From Achromobacter sp. Root83 (lineage in GTDB: Bacteria; Pseudomonadota; Gammaproteobacteria; Burkholderiales; Burkholderiaceae_B), in the NCBI RefSeq assembly GCF_001428845.1, contig NZ_LMIU01000027.1:125910-189909 (forward strand): 64,000 bases of DNA, in the 5' to 3' direction. Under the pieces are notes generated by a model. That model saw only the letters and a list, made by a program, of their open reading frames with translations. It did not search any database and was not told where the DNA came from. Shown here piece after piece: positions 23,707-34,061 of this stretch (position 1 is the first letter of the stretch; each line of letters starts with the position of its first letter). A program made the translations under genes and the position numbers.

Positions 23707-24876
23707 ATGACCTCCTCCGCCTTCGACATTGCGATTCTTGGCGCCGGCCCGGTGGGCCGCGTGTTGGCCCTGATGCTGGCGCGCGTGGCGCCGGACCCGG
23801 CGCGCATCGCCCTGCTCGCGGGCAGCGCGCCCGCCCCGGCCACGCCGGCCGCGGCCGTGCCCGCCGCGGATCCCCGCGTGCTCGCCATGAACCACGGCAG
23901 CCGCGTACTGCTGGAGTCGCTGCATGCCTGGCCCGAGCGCTCGGCCGACATCCGCAATATCCACGTGTCGCAGCGCGGCCGGCTGGGCCGCACGCTGATC
24001 CAGCACACCGATTTCGGCGTGCCTCAGCTGGGCAGCGTGGTCGCGTATTCGGGGCTGTACGCCAAACTGGACGAATGCGTGGCCGCCTGCGGCGTCACCG
24101 TGCTGGCCGGCCCGCCCGCCCAGATCGGCCGCCAGGACGCGGAAGGCGTGCGCGTGCAGCAGGGCGACGCCGAACTTCTGTGCCAGGTCGCCGTGCAGTC
24201 CGACGGCGCGGGCGCCACCGACGTGCGCCGCGACTACGACCAGCACGCCGTGCTGACCACGGCGCACGCCACCCTGCCCCGCCGCGGCTGGGCCTGGGAA
24301 CGTTTCACTTCCGAAGGGCCGCTGGCGCTCCTGCCGCATCCGCAGACACCGGACGCCTACTCCGTCGTCTGGTGCAGCGCGCCCGACCGGGCGGCCGAGC
24401 TGGCCGCGCTGGACAACGCCGCGTTTTCGCGCGCCCTGTCGCAGGCTTTCGGGGACCGCCTGGGCCGGCTGTCCAGCCAAGCCCCCCGCCACGTTTTTCC
24501 GCTGGCGCTCGCCGCCCGCCGGGCGCAGGTGCATGGCCGCGTGGCGGCCATCGGCAATGCCGCGCAGACCCTGCACCCCGTGGCGGGCCAGGGCCTGAAC
24601 CTGGGCTTGCGCGACGCGGCCCGCCTGGCCCAGACGCTGGCCAACTGGCTCGCCCACCCCGCCTCCAGTCCGGGCGGAGCGCTGGCGGAATTCGCCCAGG
24701 CGCGCCATGTGGACCGCTTCATCACCGCCGGCCTCACCGACCTGATGCCGCGGGTGTTCTCGACCGGCCTGGCTCCGGTGGAGCATGCCTGTGGCCTGGC
24801 CTTATTGGGGATGGATCTCGCGTCCCCTTTGCGCGCGCCGCTTGCCCAGCACCTTCTGCAAGGCTTTCGCGCCTGA
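23707..24876 (+). CDS. UbiH/Coq6-family FAD-dependent hydroxylase
   Basis: A 389-residue flavoprotein monooxygenase of the ubiquinone-ring hydroxylase family. The N-terminal dinucleotide fold is DIAILGAGPVGRVLALML. The second FAD motif AIGNAAQTLHPVAGQGLNLGLRDA is the UbiH/VisC signature. It follows pepP, the usual neighbour of ubiH, which favours ubiquinone synthesis over other monooxygenases. The exact ring position hydroxylated cannot be told apart from UbiF or UbiI by eye. A TTAAAAT box ends 6 bp before the ATG. Confidence 0.88.
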   Translation: MTSSAFDIAILGAGPVGRVLALMLARVAPDPARIALLAGSAPAPATPAAAVPAADPRVLAMNHGSRVLLESLHAWPERSADIRNIHVSQRGRLGRTLIQHTDFGVPQLGSVVAYSGLYAKLDECVAACGVTVLAGPPAQIGRQDAEGVRVQQGDAELLCQVAVQSDGAGATDVRRDYDQHAVLTTAHATLPRRGWAWERFTSEGPLALLPHPQTPDAYSVVWCSAPDRAAELAALDNAAFSRALSQAFGDRLGRLSSQAPRHVFPLALAARRAQVHGRVAAIGNAAQTLHPVAGQGLNLGLRDAARLAQTLANWLAHPASSPGGALAEFAQARHVDRFITAGLTDLMPRVFSTGLAPVEHACGLALLGMDLASPLRAPLAQHLLQGFRA

Positions 24877-24994
24877 TTTCCGGCCGGTTCCGGCCCTTGA
24901 AAAAGGGATGGAATCGCCGGATTCCGCCCCCCGTTGTTACCAAGCTGTCGCGAGCTGAAAACGGGGGTTCGATCGAGCCGGTTAAAATGTGACC

Positions 24995-26020
24995 ATGCGC
25001 ATAGGCCAGTGGACCCTTCCCAACAATGTTCTTGTCGCGCCCATGGCGGGCGTGACGGACCGTCCTTTCCGACAGCTCTGCAAGAAGCTGGGGGCCGGCT
25101 ATGCCGTGTCGGAAATGGCCGCCAGCAACCCCAGGCTGTGGGATAGCGTGAAGACCTCGCGCCGCCTGAACCACGACGGCGAAATCGCCCCCATTTCCGT
25201 CCAGATCGCCGGGGCGGACCCCGCGATGATGGCCGAGGCCGCCATTTTCAACGCGGACAAGGGCGCACGGATCATCGACATCAATATGGGGTGCCCGGTC
25301 AAGAAGGTGTGCAACGTGGCCTCGGGGTCGGCGCTGTTGCGCCATGAAGACCTGATCGTGCGCATCCTGGATGCCGTGGTGGCCGCCTGCGCGCCCCGGG
25401 GCGTGCCGGTCACCCTGAAGACCCGCACCGGCTGGGACCGGGACAGCCGCAATGCCCTGCGGGTGGCGAAACTGGCCGAAAATGCCGGCATTTCCGCCCT
25501 GACCCTGCATGGCCGCACACGGGCCGACCTCTATACGGGCGAGGCGGAATATGACACTATCCGCGCCGTCAAGGCCGAGCTGAAGATCCCCGTGATTGCC
25601 AACGGAGATATCGACTCGCCTGCAAAAGCCAAGCGCGTCCTGCATTACACTGGCGCCGACGCGGTCATGATTGGCCGGGCGGCTCAAGGCCGTCCCTGGA
25701 TTTTCCGCGAAATCGACCACTACCTGCGCACGGGCGAAACACTGGCCCCTCCCTCCTATGGGGAAATGCGCGAGCTGCTGCTCGAACATCTCGACGACCA
25801 TTACCGGTTCTATGGCGAACACACCGGCGTACGCACGGCGCGCAAGCACATAGGCTGGTACCTGGACGGCCTGCCGGGCGCGGATTCGTTCTGCGCCCGC
25901 ATGAACCAGATCGACAATACCCGCGACCAGTGGCGGGCGGTGTCGGATTGGTTCGACATCATCTCGCGCGACGGCAGTTCCAACCCGGCGCCGGTCGCAG
26001 AAGCCCTGCTGGCGGCATAA
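24995..26020 (+). CDS. dusB: tRNA-dihydrouridine synthase B
   Basis: A 341-residue FMN enzyme reducing uridines in the tRNA D-loop. Signatures: NVLVAPMAGVTDRPFR at the N-terminus, INMGCPVKKVCNVASGSALL with the catalytic cysteine, LKTRTGWD, LHGRTRADLYTGEAEY, VIANGDIDSPAKA and GRAAQGRPWIF. The start is ATG 24995 (MRIGQW); a GTG two codons earlier is possible. Its position directly before fis is the classical dusB-fis operon order. Confidence 0.95.
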   Translation: MRIGQWTLPNNVLVAPMAGVTDRPFRQLCKKLGAGYAVSEMAASNPRLWDSVKTSRRLNHDGEIAPISVQIAGADPAMMAEAAIFNADKGARIIDINMGCPVKKVCNVASGSALLRHEDLIVRILDAVVAACAPRGVPVTLKTRTGWDRDSRNALRVAKLAENAGISALTLHGRTRADLYTGEAEYDTIRAVKAELKIPVIANGDIDSPAKAKRVLHYTGADAVMIGRAAQGRPWIFREIDHYLRTGETLAPPSYGEMRELLLEHLDDHYRFYGEHTGVRTARKHIGWYLDGLPGADSFCARMNQIDNTRDQWRAVSDWFDIISRDGSSNPAPVAEALLAA

Positions 26021-26056
26021 CCGCCTCAACACCAACATAAAAATATCTGTACTCAA

Positions 26057-26296
26057 ATGAGCAAGAAAGATGTCCTGGAAGAATGCGTGCGCGCCAGCCT
26101 GGAGCGCTATTTCGAAGACTTGGGTGAATCCGAGCCCCACGATATGTGGGACATGGTGATGCGCTGCGTGGAGCGCCCGGTGCTTGAAGTGGCGCTGGAG
26201 CGGTCGGGCGGCAACCAGTCCCGGGCGTCCGAAATGCTGGGCATCACCCGCAACACCCTGCGCAAGAAGTTGCTGGCGCACAATATCCAGGTATAG
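26057..26296 (+). CDS. fis: Fis family nucleoid/transcription factor
   Basis: A 79-residue DNA-binding protein. The C-terminal helix-turn-helix [22 protein letters not shown] is the classic Fis motif, and the N-terminus is shorter than enterobacterial Fis (98 residues), as usual in betaproteobacteria. It starts 36 bp after dusB and is presumably cotranscribed with it. Role: growth-phase-dependent DNA bending, rRNA and recombination control. Confidence 0.94.
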   Translation: MSKKDVLEECVRASLERYFEDLGESEPHDMWDMVMRCVERPVLEVALERSGGNQSRASEMLGITRNTLRKKLLAHNIQV

Positions 26297-26400
26297 CTTT
26301 CCCCCGCGCGGGCGACGGATGCATCGCGCCGCCCGCCTCTCCAGATTTCCCATCCGACCAGAACGAGAAAGGCGTCCCCGCCCCACTCCCGTCCCTCATC

Positions 26401-27990
26401 ATGAAAATCGAAACCGCCCTGCTTTCGGTGTCCGACAAGACCGGCATCGTTGAATTTGCCCGCGCCCTGGCTGCGCGCGGCGTGCGCCTGCTGTCCACCG
26501 GCGGCACCGCCAAGCTGCTGGCCGACGCCGGCCTGACCGTGACCGAAGTGGCCGCCCACACGGGTTCGCCCGAGATCCTGGATGGCCGCGTCAAGACGCT
26601 GCACCCGAAGATCCACGGCGGCCTGCTGGCCCGCCGCGACAGCGCCGAGCACATGGACACCATCAAGGCAGCCGGAATCGATCGTATCGACATGCTGGTG
26701 GTCAATCTGTATCCGTTCCGTGAAACCGTCGCCAAGCCGGACTGCACGTTCGCCGACGCGGTCGAGAACATCGACATCGGCGGCCCGGCCATGCTGCGCG
26801 CCGCGGCCAAGAACCACGGCACCGAGGCCGGCGGCGTCACGGTGGTGATCGATCCGGTCGACTACTCGCGCGTCCTGGCTGAAATGGACAAGGGCGGCAG
26901 CACCTCGTACGGCCTGCGCCTGGCGCTGGCCTCGAAGGTCTATGCGCACACGGCCGCGTACGACGGCGCCATCGCCGCCTACCTGACCAGCCTGACCGAA
27001 GCCGAACCCAAGCAGGAAGCGGTGCCGGCCCGCAACGAATGGCCCGGCACGCTGACGCTGCAGGTCAAGCAGGAGCAGGCGCTGCGCTACGGCGAGAACC
27101 CCCACCAGAGCGCCGCCTTCTACGTGGACGCGCAACGCCAGGCCGGCCTGCTGGGCAACTACCGCCAGCTGCAGGGCAAGGAACTGTCCTACAACAACAT
27201 CGCTGACGCGGATGCCGCCTGGGAATGCGCGCGCAGCTTCGAGGCGCCCGCCTGCGTCATCGTCAAGCATGCCAACCCCTGCGGCGTGGCCGTGGCGGCC
27301 GACACGCTGGGCGCCTATCAGCAAGCCTTCAAGACCGACCCCACGTCGGCCTTCGGCGGCATCATCGCCTTCAACCGTCCGGTGGACGCCGCCACGGCCG
27401 AAGCCGTGAGCGCGCAATTCCTGGAAGTGCTGCTGGCGCCCGCCTACGACGGCGCCGCGCTGGCCATCCTGGCCGCCAAGAAGAACGTGCGCGTGCTGGA
27501 AGTGCCGATGGGCACGGGCCAGAACGCCTTCGATATCAAGCGCGTGGGCGGCGGCTGGCTGGTGCAGACCCCGGATGCCTACAACGTGCCGCGCGATGCC
27601 CTGAAGGTGGTCAGCAAGCGCCAGCCCACCGAACAGGAAATGAACGACCTGTCGTTCGCCTGGAAGGTCGCCAAGTACGTCAAGTCGAACGCCATCGTGT
27701 TCGTGGGCGGCGGCATGACCCTGGGCGTGGGCGCCGGCCAGATGAGCCGCATCGACTCGGCCCGCATCGCCTCGATCAAGGCGGAAAACGCCGGCCTGAC
27801 GCTGAAGGGCTCGGCCGTGGCGTCGGACGCGTTCTTCCCGTTCCGCGACGGCCTGGACGTGGTGGTGGCGGCGGGCGCGACCTGCGTCATCCAGCCCGGC
27901 GGCAGCATGCGCGACGATGAAGTCATCGCCGCGGCCGACGAGCACGGCATCGCCATGGTGCTGACCGGCACCCGCCACTTCCGTCATTGA
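26401..27990 (+). CDS. purH: Bifunctional AICAR formyltransferase/IMP cyclohydrolase
   Basis: A 529-residue enzyme for the last two steps of IMP synthesis. The N-terminal cyclohydrolase domain begins [18 protein letters not shown] with [11 protein letters not shown] and [15 protein letters not shown]. The formyltransferase domain has [14 protein letters not shown], the KHANPCG motif with the catalytic Lys-His, [14 protein letters not shown] and [22 protein letters not shown]. The TGA stop overlaps the ruvC ATG (TGATG), implying coupled translation. Confidence 0.97.
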   Translation: MKIETALLSVSDKTGIVEFARALAARGVRLLSTGGTAKLLADAGLTVTEVAAHTGSPEILDGRVKTLHPKIHGGLLARRDSAEHMDTIKAAGIDRIDMLVVNLYPFRETVAKPDCTFADAVENIDIGGPAMLRAAAKNHGTEAGGVTVVIDPVDYSRVLAEMDKGGSTSYGLRLALASKVYAHTAAYDGAIAAYLTSLTEAEPKQEAVPARNEWPGTLTLQVKQEQALRYGENPHQSAAFYVDAQRQAGLLGNYRQLQGKELSYNNIADADAAWECARSFEAPACVIVKHANPCGVAVAADTLGAYQQAFKTDPTSAFGGIIAFNRPVDAATAEAVSAQFLEVLLAPAYDGAALAILAAKKNVRVLEVPMGTGQNAFDIKRVGGGWLVQTPDAYNVPRDALKVVSKRQPTEQEMNDLSFAWKVAKYVKSNAIVFVGGGMTLGVGAGQMSRIDSARIASIKAENAGLTLKGSAVASDAFFPFRDGLDVVVAAGATCVIQPGGSMRDDEVIAAADEHGIAMVLTGTRHFRH

Positions 27991-28538
27991 TGCGCGTCCT
28001 CGGCATCGATCCCGGCCTGCGCCGCACCGGCTTCGGTGTGATCGATGCCGACGGTTCGCGGCTGCGCTACGTGGCCAGCGGGACCATCGTGGTCCCGCCG
28101 GCGCTGACGCTGTCGGAACGCCTGAAAGTCATCCTGGACAATCTGCGCCAGGTGGCGCGCGACACGCAACCCGACGTGGCCGCGCTGGAAATCGTCTTCC
28201 TGAACGCCAATCCCGCGTCCACCCTGCTGCTGGGCCAGGCGCGCGGCGCCGCGCTGTGCGCGCTGGCCGACAGTTCGCTGGCGGTGCACGAATACACCGC
28301 GCTGCAGATCAAGAAAGCCGTGGTCGGCACCGGCCGCGCCGCCAAGGAACAGGTGCAGATGATGGTGCAGCACCTGCTGGCGCTGGACGGCGTGCCCGCG
28401 CCCGACTCGGCCGACGCGCTGGCCTGCGCGATCTGCCATGCGCACGTCGGGCCCCTGCAGGACAAGCTGGAACGCCTGGGCGGCGCGTTGCGCATGGGCG
28501 GCAAGACCCGCATCCGCAACGGCCGTCTGATCGGCTGA
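27990..28538 (+). CDS. ruvC: Holliday junction endonuclease RuvC
   Basis: A 182-residue resolvase. Acidic active-site residues are visible: Asp in [14 protein letters not shown], Glu in [13 protein letters not shown], and two Asp in [15 protein letters not shown]. Note LEIVF where Escherichia coli has IEQVF. The start overlaps the purH stop. RuvC cuts junctions processed by RuvAB; ruvA follows after 121 bp, but ruvB is elsewhere. Confidence 0.96.
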   Translation: MRVLGIDPGLRRTGFGVIDADGSRLRYVASGTIVVPPALTLSERLKVILDNLRQVARDTQPDVAALEIVFLNANPASTLLLGQARGAALCALADSSLAVHEYTALQIKKAVVGTGRAAKEQVQMMVQHLLALDGVPAPDSADALACAICHAHVGPLQDKLERLGGALRMGGKTRIRNGRLIG

Positions 28539-28659
28539 CGCTTCCACGCGCTTTTGCGCGGCGCGCCCGCCCGTTCGGCCCGCCACCGCCCCTGCGCGTA
28601 TAGAATCCCCGCATTCGCCGCGCGTTTAGCGGCCCCACCATTGCCAGGCCCTCATCACC

Positions 28660-29232
28660 ATGATCGGACGCATCACCGGAACCCTGATCGAAAAACTGCC
28701 GCCCACGATCTGCGTGGACATCGGCGGACTGGGTTATGACATCGACGTGCCCATGAGCACGCTGTACTCGCTGCCCGACACCGGCGCCCGCGTCACGCTC
28801 TACACGCACCTGACCGTGCGCGAAGACGCCCACATCCTGTATGGCTTCGCCTCGGCCGCCGAACGCAGCGCGTTTCGCGAGCTGATCAAGGTCAGCGGCA
28901 TCGGCGCGCGCACCGCGCTGTCGGTGCTCTCCGGCCTGTCGGTGGCGGACCTGGCCCAGGCCATCACCCTGCAGGAATCGGGCCGCCTGACGCGGGTGCC
29001 CGGCATCGGCAAGAAAACCGCCGAGCGCCTGCTTCTGGAAATGCGCGGCAAACTGGGCGCGGACATCGGCGCGGCGTCGCACATCACGCACGACAACCAG
29101 TCCGACATCCTGAACGCCCTGCTGGCGCTGGGCTACTCCGAAAAAGAATCGCTGTCGGCGCTGAAGACGCTGCCCGAGGGCGTGGGCGTATCCGACGGCA
29201 TCAAGCAGGCGCTCAAGGCGCTGGTGCGCTAA
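28660..29232 (+). CDS. ruvA: Holliday junction helicase subunit RuvA
   Basis: A 190-residue junction-binding protein. It has the OB-fold start [31 protein letters not shown], the two helix-hairpin-helix motifs ([18 protein letters not shown] and [17 protein letters not shown]), and the C-terminal RuvB-contact domain [19 protein letters not shown]. The ruvB partner is on the opposite strand about 2.1 kb downstream. Confidence 0.97.
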   Translation: MIGRITGTLIEKLPPTICVDIGGLGYDIDVPMSTLYSLPDTGARVTLYTHLTVREDAHILYGFASAAERSAFRELIKVSGIGARTALSVLSGLSVADLAQAITLQESGRLTRVPGIGKKTAERLLLEMRGKLGADIGAASHITHDNQSDILNALLALGYSEKESLSALKTLPEGVGVSDGIKQALKALVR

Positions 29233-29242
29233 GGCCCCAGGC

Positions 29243-30163
29243 CTAGGGCCCGCCCTGCAGATAGCGCGGCGCCACGGCCTCCAGGCCTGTGGGCACCACA
29301 TGCAGTTCCGGCGCCATCGGGCCACTGCAGATGTTGTCGCGGCGCAGGGAATCCAGGTTGTCGCGCGACATCAGGGGCGTGCCGGGCATGCATTCGAACA
29401 GCCTGGCCTGCATGCGGCCCACGCCCATGGGCACGCTGACCACGGGCCGGGGATGGCCGCTCCAGGCGGCGCAAAGCCGCGCGATCTCGCCCAGGGTATA
29501 CACCTGAGGCCCGCCCAGTTCGTAAGTCTTGCCGCAGGTATGGGTATCGGCCAGCGCCGACGCCATGGCGGTCACCACGTCGCCGACGTAGACCGGCTGC
29601 ATCCGCACATGGGCGCCGGCCAGCGGCAGCACGGGCAGCCAGCGCGCCAGCGTCGCGAACATATTGGTGAAATTGTCGTCCGGCCCGAAAAGGACCGAGG
29701 GACGGAAGATCGTCCAGCCGCCCTCATGGCGCTCCAGGAAGGCCTGCTTGATGGCTGCCTCGCCATCCCCCTTTGAACGTTGATACATGCTTTCGCCGCT
29801 GGAATCGGCGCCCAGCGCGCTGACGTGCAGCAGGCGGTGCACGCCGTGGCGCAGGCAAGCCTGCGCGATGCGCTGCGGCAGGTGCACGTGGGCCCGGGCG
29901 AATTCCGAGCCATAGGGACGGCCCATGTTGCCGTGCAGGATGCCCACGAGATTGACGACCGCGTCGCATCCCTGCACCAGGCTGTCCAGCGCGGCATCGT
30001 CGTGGATGTCGGTTTGGATCAGGGTGACGGTAGGCAGGATTTGCAGGTCGCGCCCGCGCGCAAAGAGGCGCGTGGGCACGATGAGCTGATGCTGGTCCGT
30101 GCAAAGCCGCGCAACCAGATGACGGCCAATGAAACCCGTGCCGCCAATGACAAGGATACGCAT
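29243..30163 (-). CDS. NDUFA9-like NAD(P)-binding epimerase/reductase
   Basis: A 306-residue atypical short-chain dehydrogenase. MRILVIGGTGFIGRHLV is the dinucleotide-binding motif; VVNLVGILHG and HVSALGADSSGESMYQRSKGDGEAAI contain the Tyr-x3-Lys motif; and TIFRPSVLFGPDDNF is typical of the complex I NDUFA9 subfamily. An AGGAGG ribosome binding site sits 7 nt before ATG 30163. Bacterial members have no proven reaction; epimerase or reductase activity is inferred from fold only. Confidence 0.9.
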   Translation of the reverse strand: MRILVIGGTGFIGRHLVARLCTDQHQLIVPTRLFARGRDLQILPTVTLIQTDIHDDAALDSLVQGCDAVVNLVGILHGNMGRPYGSEFARAHVHLPQRIAQACLRHGVHRLLHVSALGADSSGESMYQRSKGDGEAAIKQAFLERHEGGWTIFRPSVLFGPDDNFTNMFATLARWLPVLPLAGAHVRMQPVYVGDVVTAMASALADTHTCGKTYELGGPQVYTLGEIARLCAAWSGHPRPVVSVPMGVGRMQARLFECMPGTPLMSRDNLDSLRRDNICSGPMAPELHVVPTGLEAVAPRYLQGGP

Positions 30164-30253
30164 GGCGCAGCCTCCTGTTCGTCGGGATCGAATTCCGATT
30201 CTGCCCTGCAAGGTCGACAACCGCAAGCACGCGGGCGGACCGCCGCCGCGGCG

Positions 30254-31219
30254 TCAGGCCGCCAGCAACCGGGCGTAGGCCGGAAGATCGACGTTGCCGC
30301 CGCTGATGATGATGCCGACCCGGGCCCCGCGCACCGGCACCACGTTCTGCATGACGGCGGCCGCGCCCAGGCAGCCCGTGGGCTCCACGACCATCTTCAT
30401 GCGTTCGGCGAAGAACTTCATGGTGGTGACAAGCTGCTCATCCGTCACCGTGACGATGTCGCGGACATATTTTTGAATGAGCGGAAAGGTCAGGTTGCCC
30501 AGATGGGTCGTGGCCGCGCCATCGGCCAGGGTCTTGGGAGCCGGGATTCGGACGATTTCGCCCTTGCGCAGGGACTGCTGGCCGTCGTTGCCGGCTTCGG
30601 GCTCCACGCCGTACACCAGGCAGCGCGGGCTCAGCGCGAACGCGGACAGGGCCGACCCCGACAGCAGGCCGCCGCCGCCCAGGCACACGAACAGGTAATC
30701 CAGTTCGCCCACTTCCTCGAACAGTTCCTTGGCCGCGGTGCCCTGCCCGGTAATCACGTCTTCGTGGTCATAGGGCGGGATCAGCGTGGCGCCGGTCTCG
30801 GCATGGATGCGGCGGGCGATCTCTTCGCGGTCTTCGGTGTAGCGGTCATAGGTGACGATCTTGCCGCCATAGCCTTCCGTGGCCGCGCGCTTGGCCGCGG
30901 GCGCGTCCAGCGGCATGATGATGGTCGCCTGCACGCCCTGCAGCCGGGAAGCCAGCGCGATGGCCTGCGCATGATTGCCCGACGAGAACGTCACCACGCC
31001 GGCCGCCCGCTGTTCGGGCGTGAGGCGCGCGATGGCGTTGTACCCGCCCCGGAACTTGAAGGCCCCCATGCGCTGGAAGTTTTCGCACTTGAAGAACAGC
31101 GACGCGCCGGCGATGGCGTCGGCGGTGGCCGAAGTCAGGACGGGCGTGCGGTGTGCGTTGCCGGCCAGGCGCTCGCTGGCGCGCACGACATCATCATAGG
31201 TGGGCAATTCGGGCAGCAT
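30254..31219 (-). CDS. Threonine dehydratase/serine racemase-like PLP enzyme
   Basis: A 321-residue fold-type II PLP enzyme. The cofactor lysine lies in MGAFKFRGGYNAI, substrate binding in FSSGNHAQAIALA, and the phosphate loop in CLGGGGLLSGSALS. There is no C-terminal regulatory ACT domain, so it resembles catabolic threonine dehydratase, serine racemase or threo-3-hydroxyaspartate ammonia-lyase rather than biosynthetic IlvA. Sequence alone does not decide among these. Confidence 0.88.
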   Translation of the reverse strand: MLPELPTYDDVVRASERLAGNAHRTPVLTSATADAIAGASLFFKCENFQRMGAFKFRGGYNAIARLTPEQRAAGVVTFSSGNHAQAIALASRLQGVQATIIMPLDAPAAKRAATEGYGGKIVTYDRYTEDREEIARRIHAETGATLIPPYDHEDVITGQGTAAKELFEEVGELDYLFVCLGGGGLLSGSALSAFALSPRCLVYGVEPEAGNDGQQSLRKGEIVRIPAPKTLADGAATTHLGNLTFPLIQKYVRDIVTVTDEQLVTTMKFFAERMKMVVEPTGCLGAAAVMQNVVPVRGARVGIIISGGNVDLPAYARLLAA

Positions 31220-31328
31220 GGAATTCGGTCCTTTGATCGCGAGGGGGAAATCAAAACCCTGGGATCATAAACCCGTCAGCGGCATTTGCGCGCCGCCCAG
31301 ATGCACGACGGGCGCAAGGCGGCCCGGC

Positions 31329-32402
31329 CTATTTGCCGAAGAGGTCGGCGCTGCCGCCAGTAGCGCCGGCGGGCGGGGTCAGGCCAAGGTGGCGCCAGGT
31401 GGTCAGGGTGGCGGTGCGGCCCCGCGGGGTGCGCTGCAGGTAGCCGTGCTGGATCAGGTAGGGCTCGATGACGTCTTCGATGGTGTCGCGTTCTTCGCCG
31501 ATGGCCGCGGCCAGGCTGTCCACGCCGACCGGGCCGCCATCGAACTTATGGATGATGGCTTCCAGCAGCTTGCGGTCCATCAGGTCCAGGCCTTGGGGGT
31601 CGACCTCGAGCATGGCCAGCGCGCGGCCGGCGACGTCGGCGTCGATGATGCCGCTGGCCTTGACCTCGGCATAGTCGCGCACGCGGCGCAACAGCCGGTT
31701 GGCGATGCGGGGCGTGCCGCGCGCGCGGCGCGCCACTTCGGCCGCGCCGTCCGGCGTGATGCCGGCGTGCAGCAGGCCGGCGCTGCGCGTCACGATGTGC
31801 CCGAGGTCGGTGGCGTTGTAGAACTCAAGCCGCGACACGATGCCGAAGCGGTCGCGCAGCGGATTGGTCAGCATGCCTGCGCGCGTGGTGGCGCCCACCA
31901 GGGTGAACGGCTGCAGATCCAGCTTCACGCTGCGCGCGGCCGGCCCTTCGCCGATGAGGATGTCGATCTGGAAGTCCTCGAGCGCGGGGTAGAGGATTTC
32001 CTCGACCACGGGCGACAGGCGGTGGATCTCGTCGATGAAGAGGACGTCGTTCTTTTCCAGATTGGTCAGAAGCGCGGCCAGGTCACCCGGACGTTCCAGA
32101 ACGGGCCCCGACGTCTGGCGCAACTGCACGCCCATTTCATGCGCGATGATGTGGGCCAGCGTGGTCTTGCCCAGGCCCGGCGGGCCGAACAGCAGGACGT
32201 GGTCGAGGGACTCGCCGCGCTTTTTGGCCGCGGCGATGAAGATCTCGAGCTGTTCGCGGGCGCGTTGCTGTCCGACGTATTCCCCCAGCGCCTTGGGCCG
32301 CAGCGCGCGTTCGATCGATTCCTCGTTGGGCGACACCGGCTGCGGCGCCACGATACGGGGAGCGTCGGGACGGGAGGAAAGGGAATCGGACTGGATGGCC
32401 AT
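31329..32402 (-). CDS. ruvB: Holliday junction branch-migration ATPase RuvB
   Basis: A 357-residue AAA+ motor. It has a Walker [10 protein letters not shown], Walker [17 protein letters not shown], sensor region [22 protein letters not shown], and the winged C-terminal domain with [16 protein letters not shown]. The N-terminal extension (about 25 residues) is typical of the group. It is detached from ruvCA and in the opposite orientation. Confidence 0.97.
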   Translation of the reverse strand: MAIQSDSLSSRPDAPRIVAPQPVSPNEESIERALRPKALGEYVGQQRAREQLEIFIAAAKKRGESLDHVLLFGPPGLGKTTLAHIIAHEMGVQLRQTSGPVLERPGDLAALLTNLEKNDVLFIDEIHRLSPVVEEILYPALEDFQIDILIGEGPAARSVKLDLQPFTLVGATTRAGMLTNPLRDRFGIVSRLEFYNATDLGHIVTRSAGLLHAGITPDGAAEVARRARGTPRIANRLLRRVRDYAEVKASGIIDADVAGRALAMLEVDPQGLDLMDRKLLEAIIHKFDGGPVGVDSLAAAIGEERDTIEDVIEPYLIQHGYLQRTPRGRTATLTTWRHLGLTPPAGATGGSADLFGK

Positions 32403-32474
32403 GGTGCGGAAACGACAAAGGACGAAGCAGGATGCATCGTACCGTAGGGCGGGCCGCCCCGGGGCGGCCCCGCT

Positions 32475-34061
32475 TTACTGGGCCGCGGACAGGGGCAACC
32501 TGACCCGCACGCACAGGCCGCCGGATTCCGCCTGGCGCAGTTCCAGCGAGCCGCCATGCGCGCGCGCGATGGCCTCGGCCAGCGCCAGCCCCAACCCCAC
32601 GCTGCCGGTGCGCGTGCGCGCATCATCCAGCCGGCTGAACGGGCGCAGGGCCTCCTGGCGGCGTTCCGGCACGATGCCGGGGCCGTGGTCGGCCACATCG
32701 AGCACCGCCTGGCCGTCCTCGTGGCGCAGCGCGATATCCACCGGCGGCGCGCCGTGATTCAGCGCATTGCCGATCAGGTTGTCCAGCAGGCGGCCCAGCG
32801 CAACGGCATCCGCCTGCACCACCAGGGCGGAGGCGTCGGCATCGGCGGCCAGGCCGATCTCGGTGCCCGCGCCCTGCCAGGCGCCCACGCGTTCGGTCAG
32901 CCAGTCGGCCAGGACGATGGGGGCGTATCGATAGGCCGCCGGGTCGGTGCCGCGCACGAAGCCGATGAACTGGTCCACCATGTGCTGCATGTCCTGCAGG
33001 TCCGCGCGCAGGCCTTCCTTCAGCTTGGAGTCGTCCGCCATCTCGATGCGCAGCCACATGCGCGACAGGGGGCCCTTCAGATCATGGGGCAGGCCGGACA
33101 AGAGCGTGCGGCGCACCGAATCGGACTCGGCCAGCGCGTCCAGCATGGCGTTGAAGCGTTCCCCCAGCGCCCGGGTCTCGTGCGGGCCCGAGGGCTCGAC
33201 GCGTTGCGGCTGACCGGCGGCAAGCTGATCCGCGGCATCGGCCAGCCGGGTGATCGGGCGTGTGATGTGCCAGGAGAAACCCACCGCCAGCAACAGCAGC
33301 AGGCCCAGGCCTCCCAGCCAGGCGGCGATGAATGGCGTGGCCACGGGTGGATCCAGGCGGTCCAGCGGAATGACGAGCCATTCGCGCAGGCGCGGCGCGT
33401 CTTCGGTGGCGGGATTGGGCGCCAGCGAGATGAAGATCTCGGGTGTGGGGCCGCGCGACAGCGCCACCCGCGTGCCGTCGTTCAGGCGTTCATTGAGCTG
33501 CTGCACCAGCACCCGCAGGTCGCGGCGGATATCGTCCGGTTCGGGCTGGCCGCGGCGGTCGCGCTCCGCGTGCTCGCGGGTACGGTCGCCATCGCGCTGC
33601 GCGTTCGGACGGTCGCCCTGCGCGCCATCGCCATCGCGGTCGTCGCCCCGCACCTCGGGGGGCGGGGGCGGCGGCGGACCGTGGATCTGCGAATCCGAAG
33701 CGGCGGGCGGCGGGGGCGGCGGGCGCGGAGCGCTACGCGGCGCGGGCGGTGGACGCTTCCCGTTGAAGCGCTGCAGCTTGGCTTCTGCCGGCAACACGCG
33801 TGACCACAGCCGCCACTGGTTCTGGGAGGCGGTTCGCACGAAATCGGCACGGTCTTCGGCCGGGACCTGGGACACGGCGGCGCGCAAGGTACGGATGGTG
33901 GTGACGATGTAGCCGATGGCCACGTCTTCCATGAACTTGTGCCGGAAGTACGACACCGTCACCAGCGTGGCCGCCTGCGTCAGCAGGACCGAACCCAGAA
34001 TCAACAGGATCAGGCGCGCCCGCAGCGAACGCGGCATCAGAAAGCCGGGGGAAAAGCGCAT
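32475..34061 (-). CDS. EnvZ-type sensor histidine kinase with proline-rich periplasmic insert
   Basis: A 528-residue inner membrane kinase. TM1 is at about 15-38, a periplasmic domain at 39-240, TM2 at 241-264, HAMP at 265-315, and the phospho-acceptor box LLSGLPHDLKGPLSR with His326. ATPase motifs are LLDNLIGNALNH, DHGPGIV and SVGLGLALAEAIAR. The periplasmic domain contains poly-proline tracts (about 103-135) and a run rich in Asp, Arg and Gly (about 139-177), which is unusual. The ATG overlaps the stop of the response regulator (ATGA). Confidence 0.92.
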   Translation of the reverse strand: MRFSPGFLMPRSLRARLILLILGSVLLTQAATLVTVSYFRHKFMEDVAIGYIVTTIRTLRAAVSQVPAEDRADFVRTASQNQWRLWSRVLPAEAKLQRFNGKRPPPAPRSAPRPPPPPPAASDSQIHGPPPPPPPEVRGDDRDGDGAQGDRPNAQRDGDRTREHAERDRRGQPEPDDIRRDLRVLVQQLNERLNDGTRVALSRGPTPEIFISLAPNPATEDAPRLREWLVIPLDRLDPPVATPFIAAWLGGLGLLLLLAVGFSWHITRPITRLADAADQLAAGQPQRVEPSGPHETRALGERFNAMLDALAESDSVRRTLLSGLPHDLKGPLSRMWLRIEMADDSKLKEGLRADLQDMQHMVDQFIGFVRGTDPAAYRYAPIVLADWLTERVGAWQGAGTEIGLAADADASALVVQADAVALGRLLDNLIGNALNHGAPPVDIALRHEDGQAVLDVADHGPGIVPERRQEALRPFSRLDDARTRTGSVGLGLALAEAIARAHGGSLELRQAESGGLCVRVRLPLSAAQ

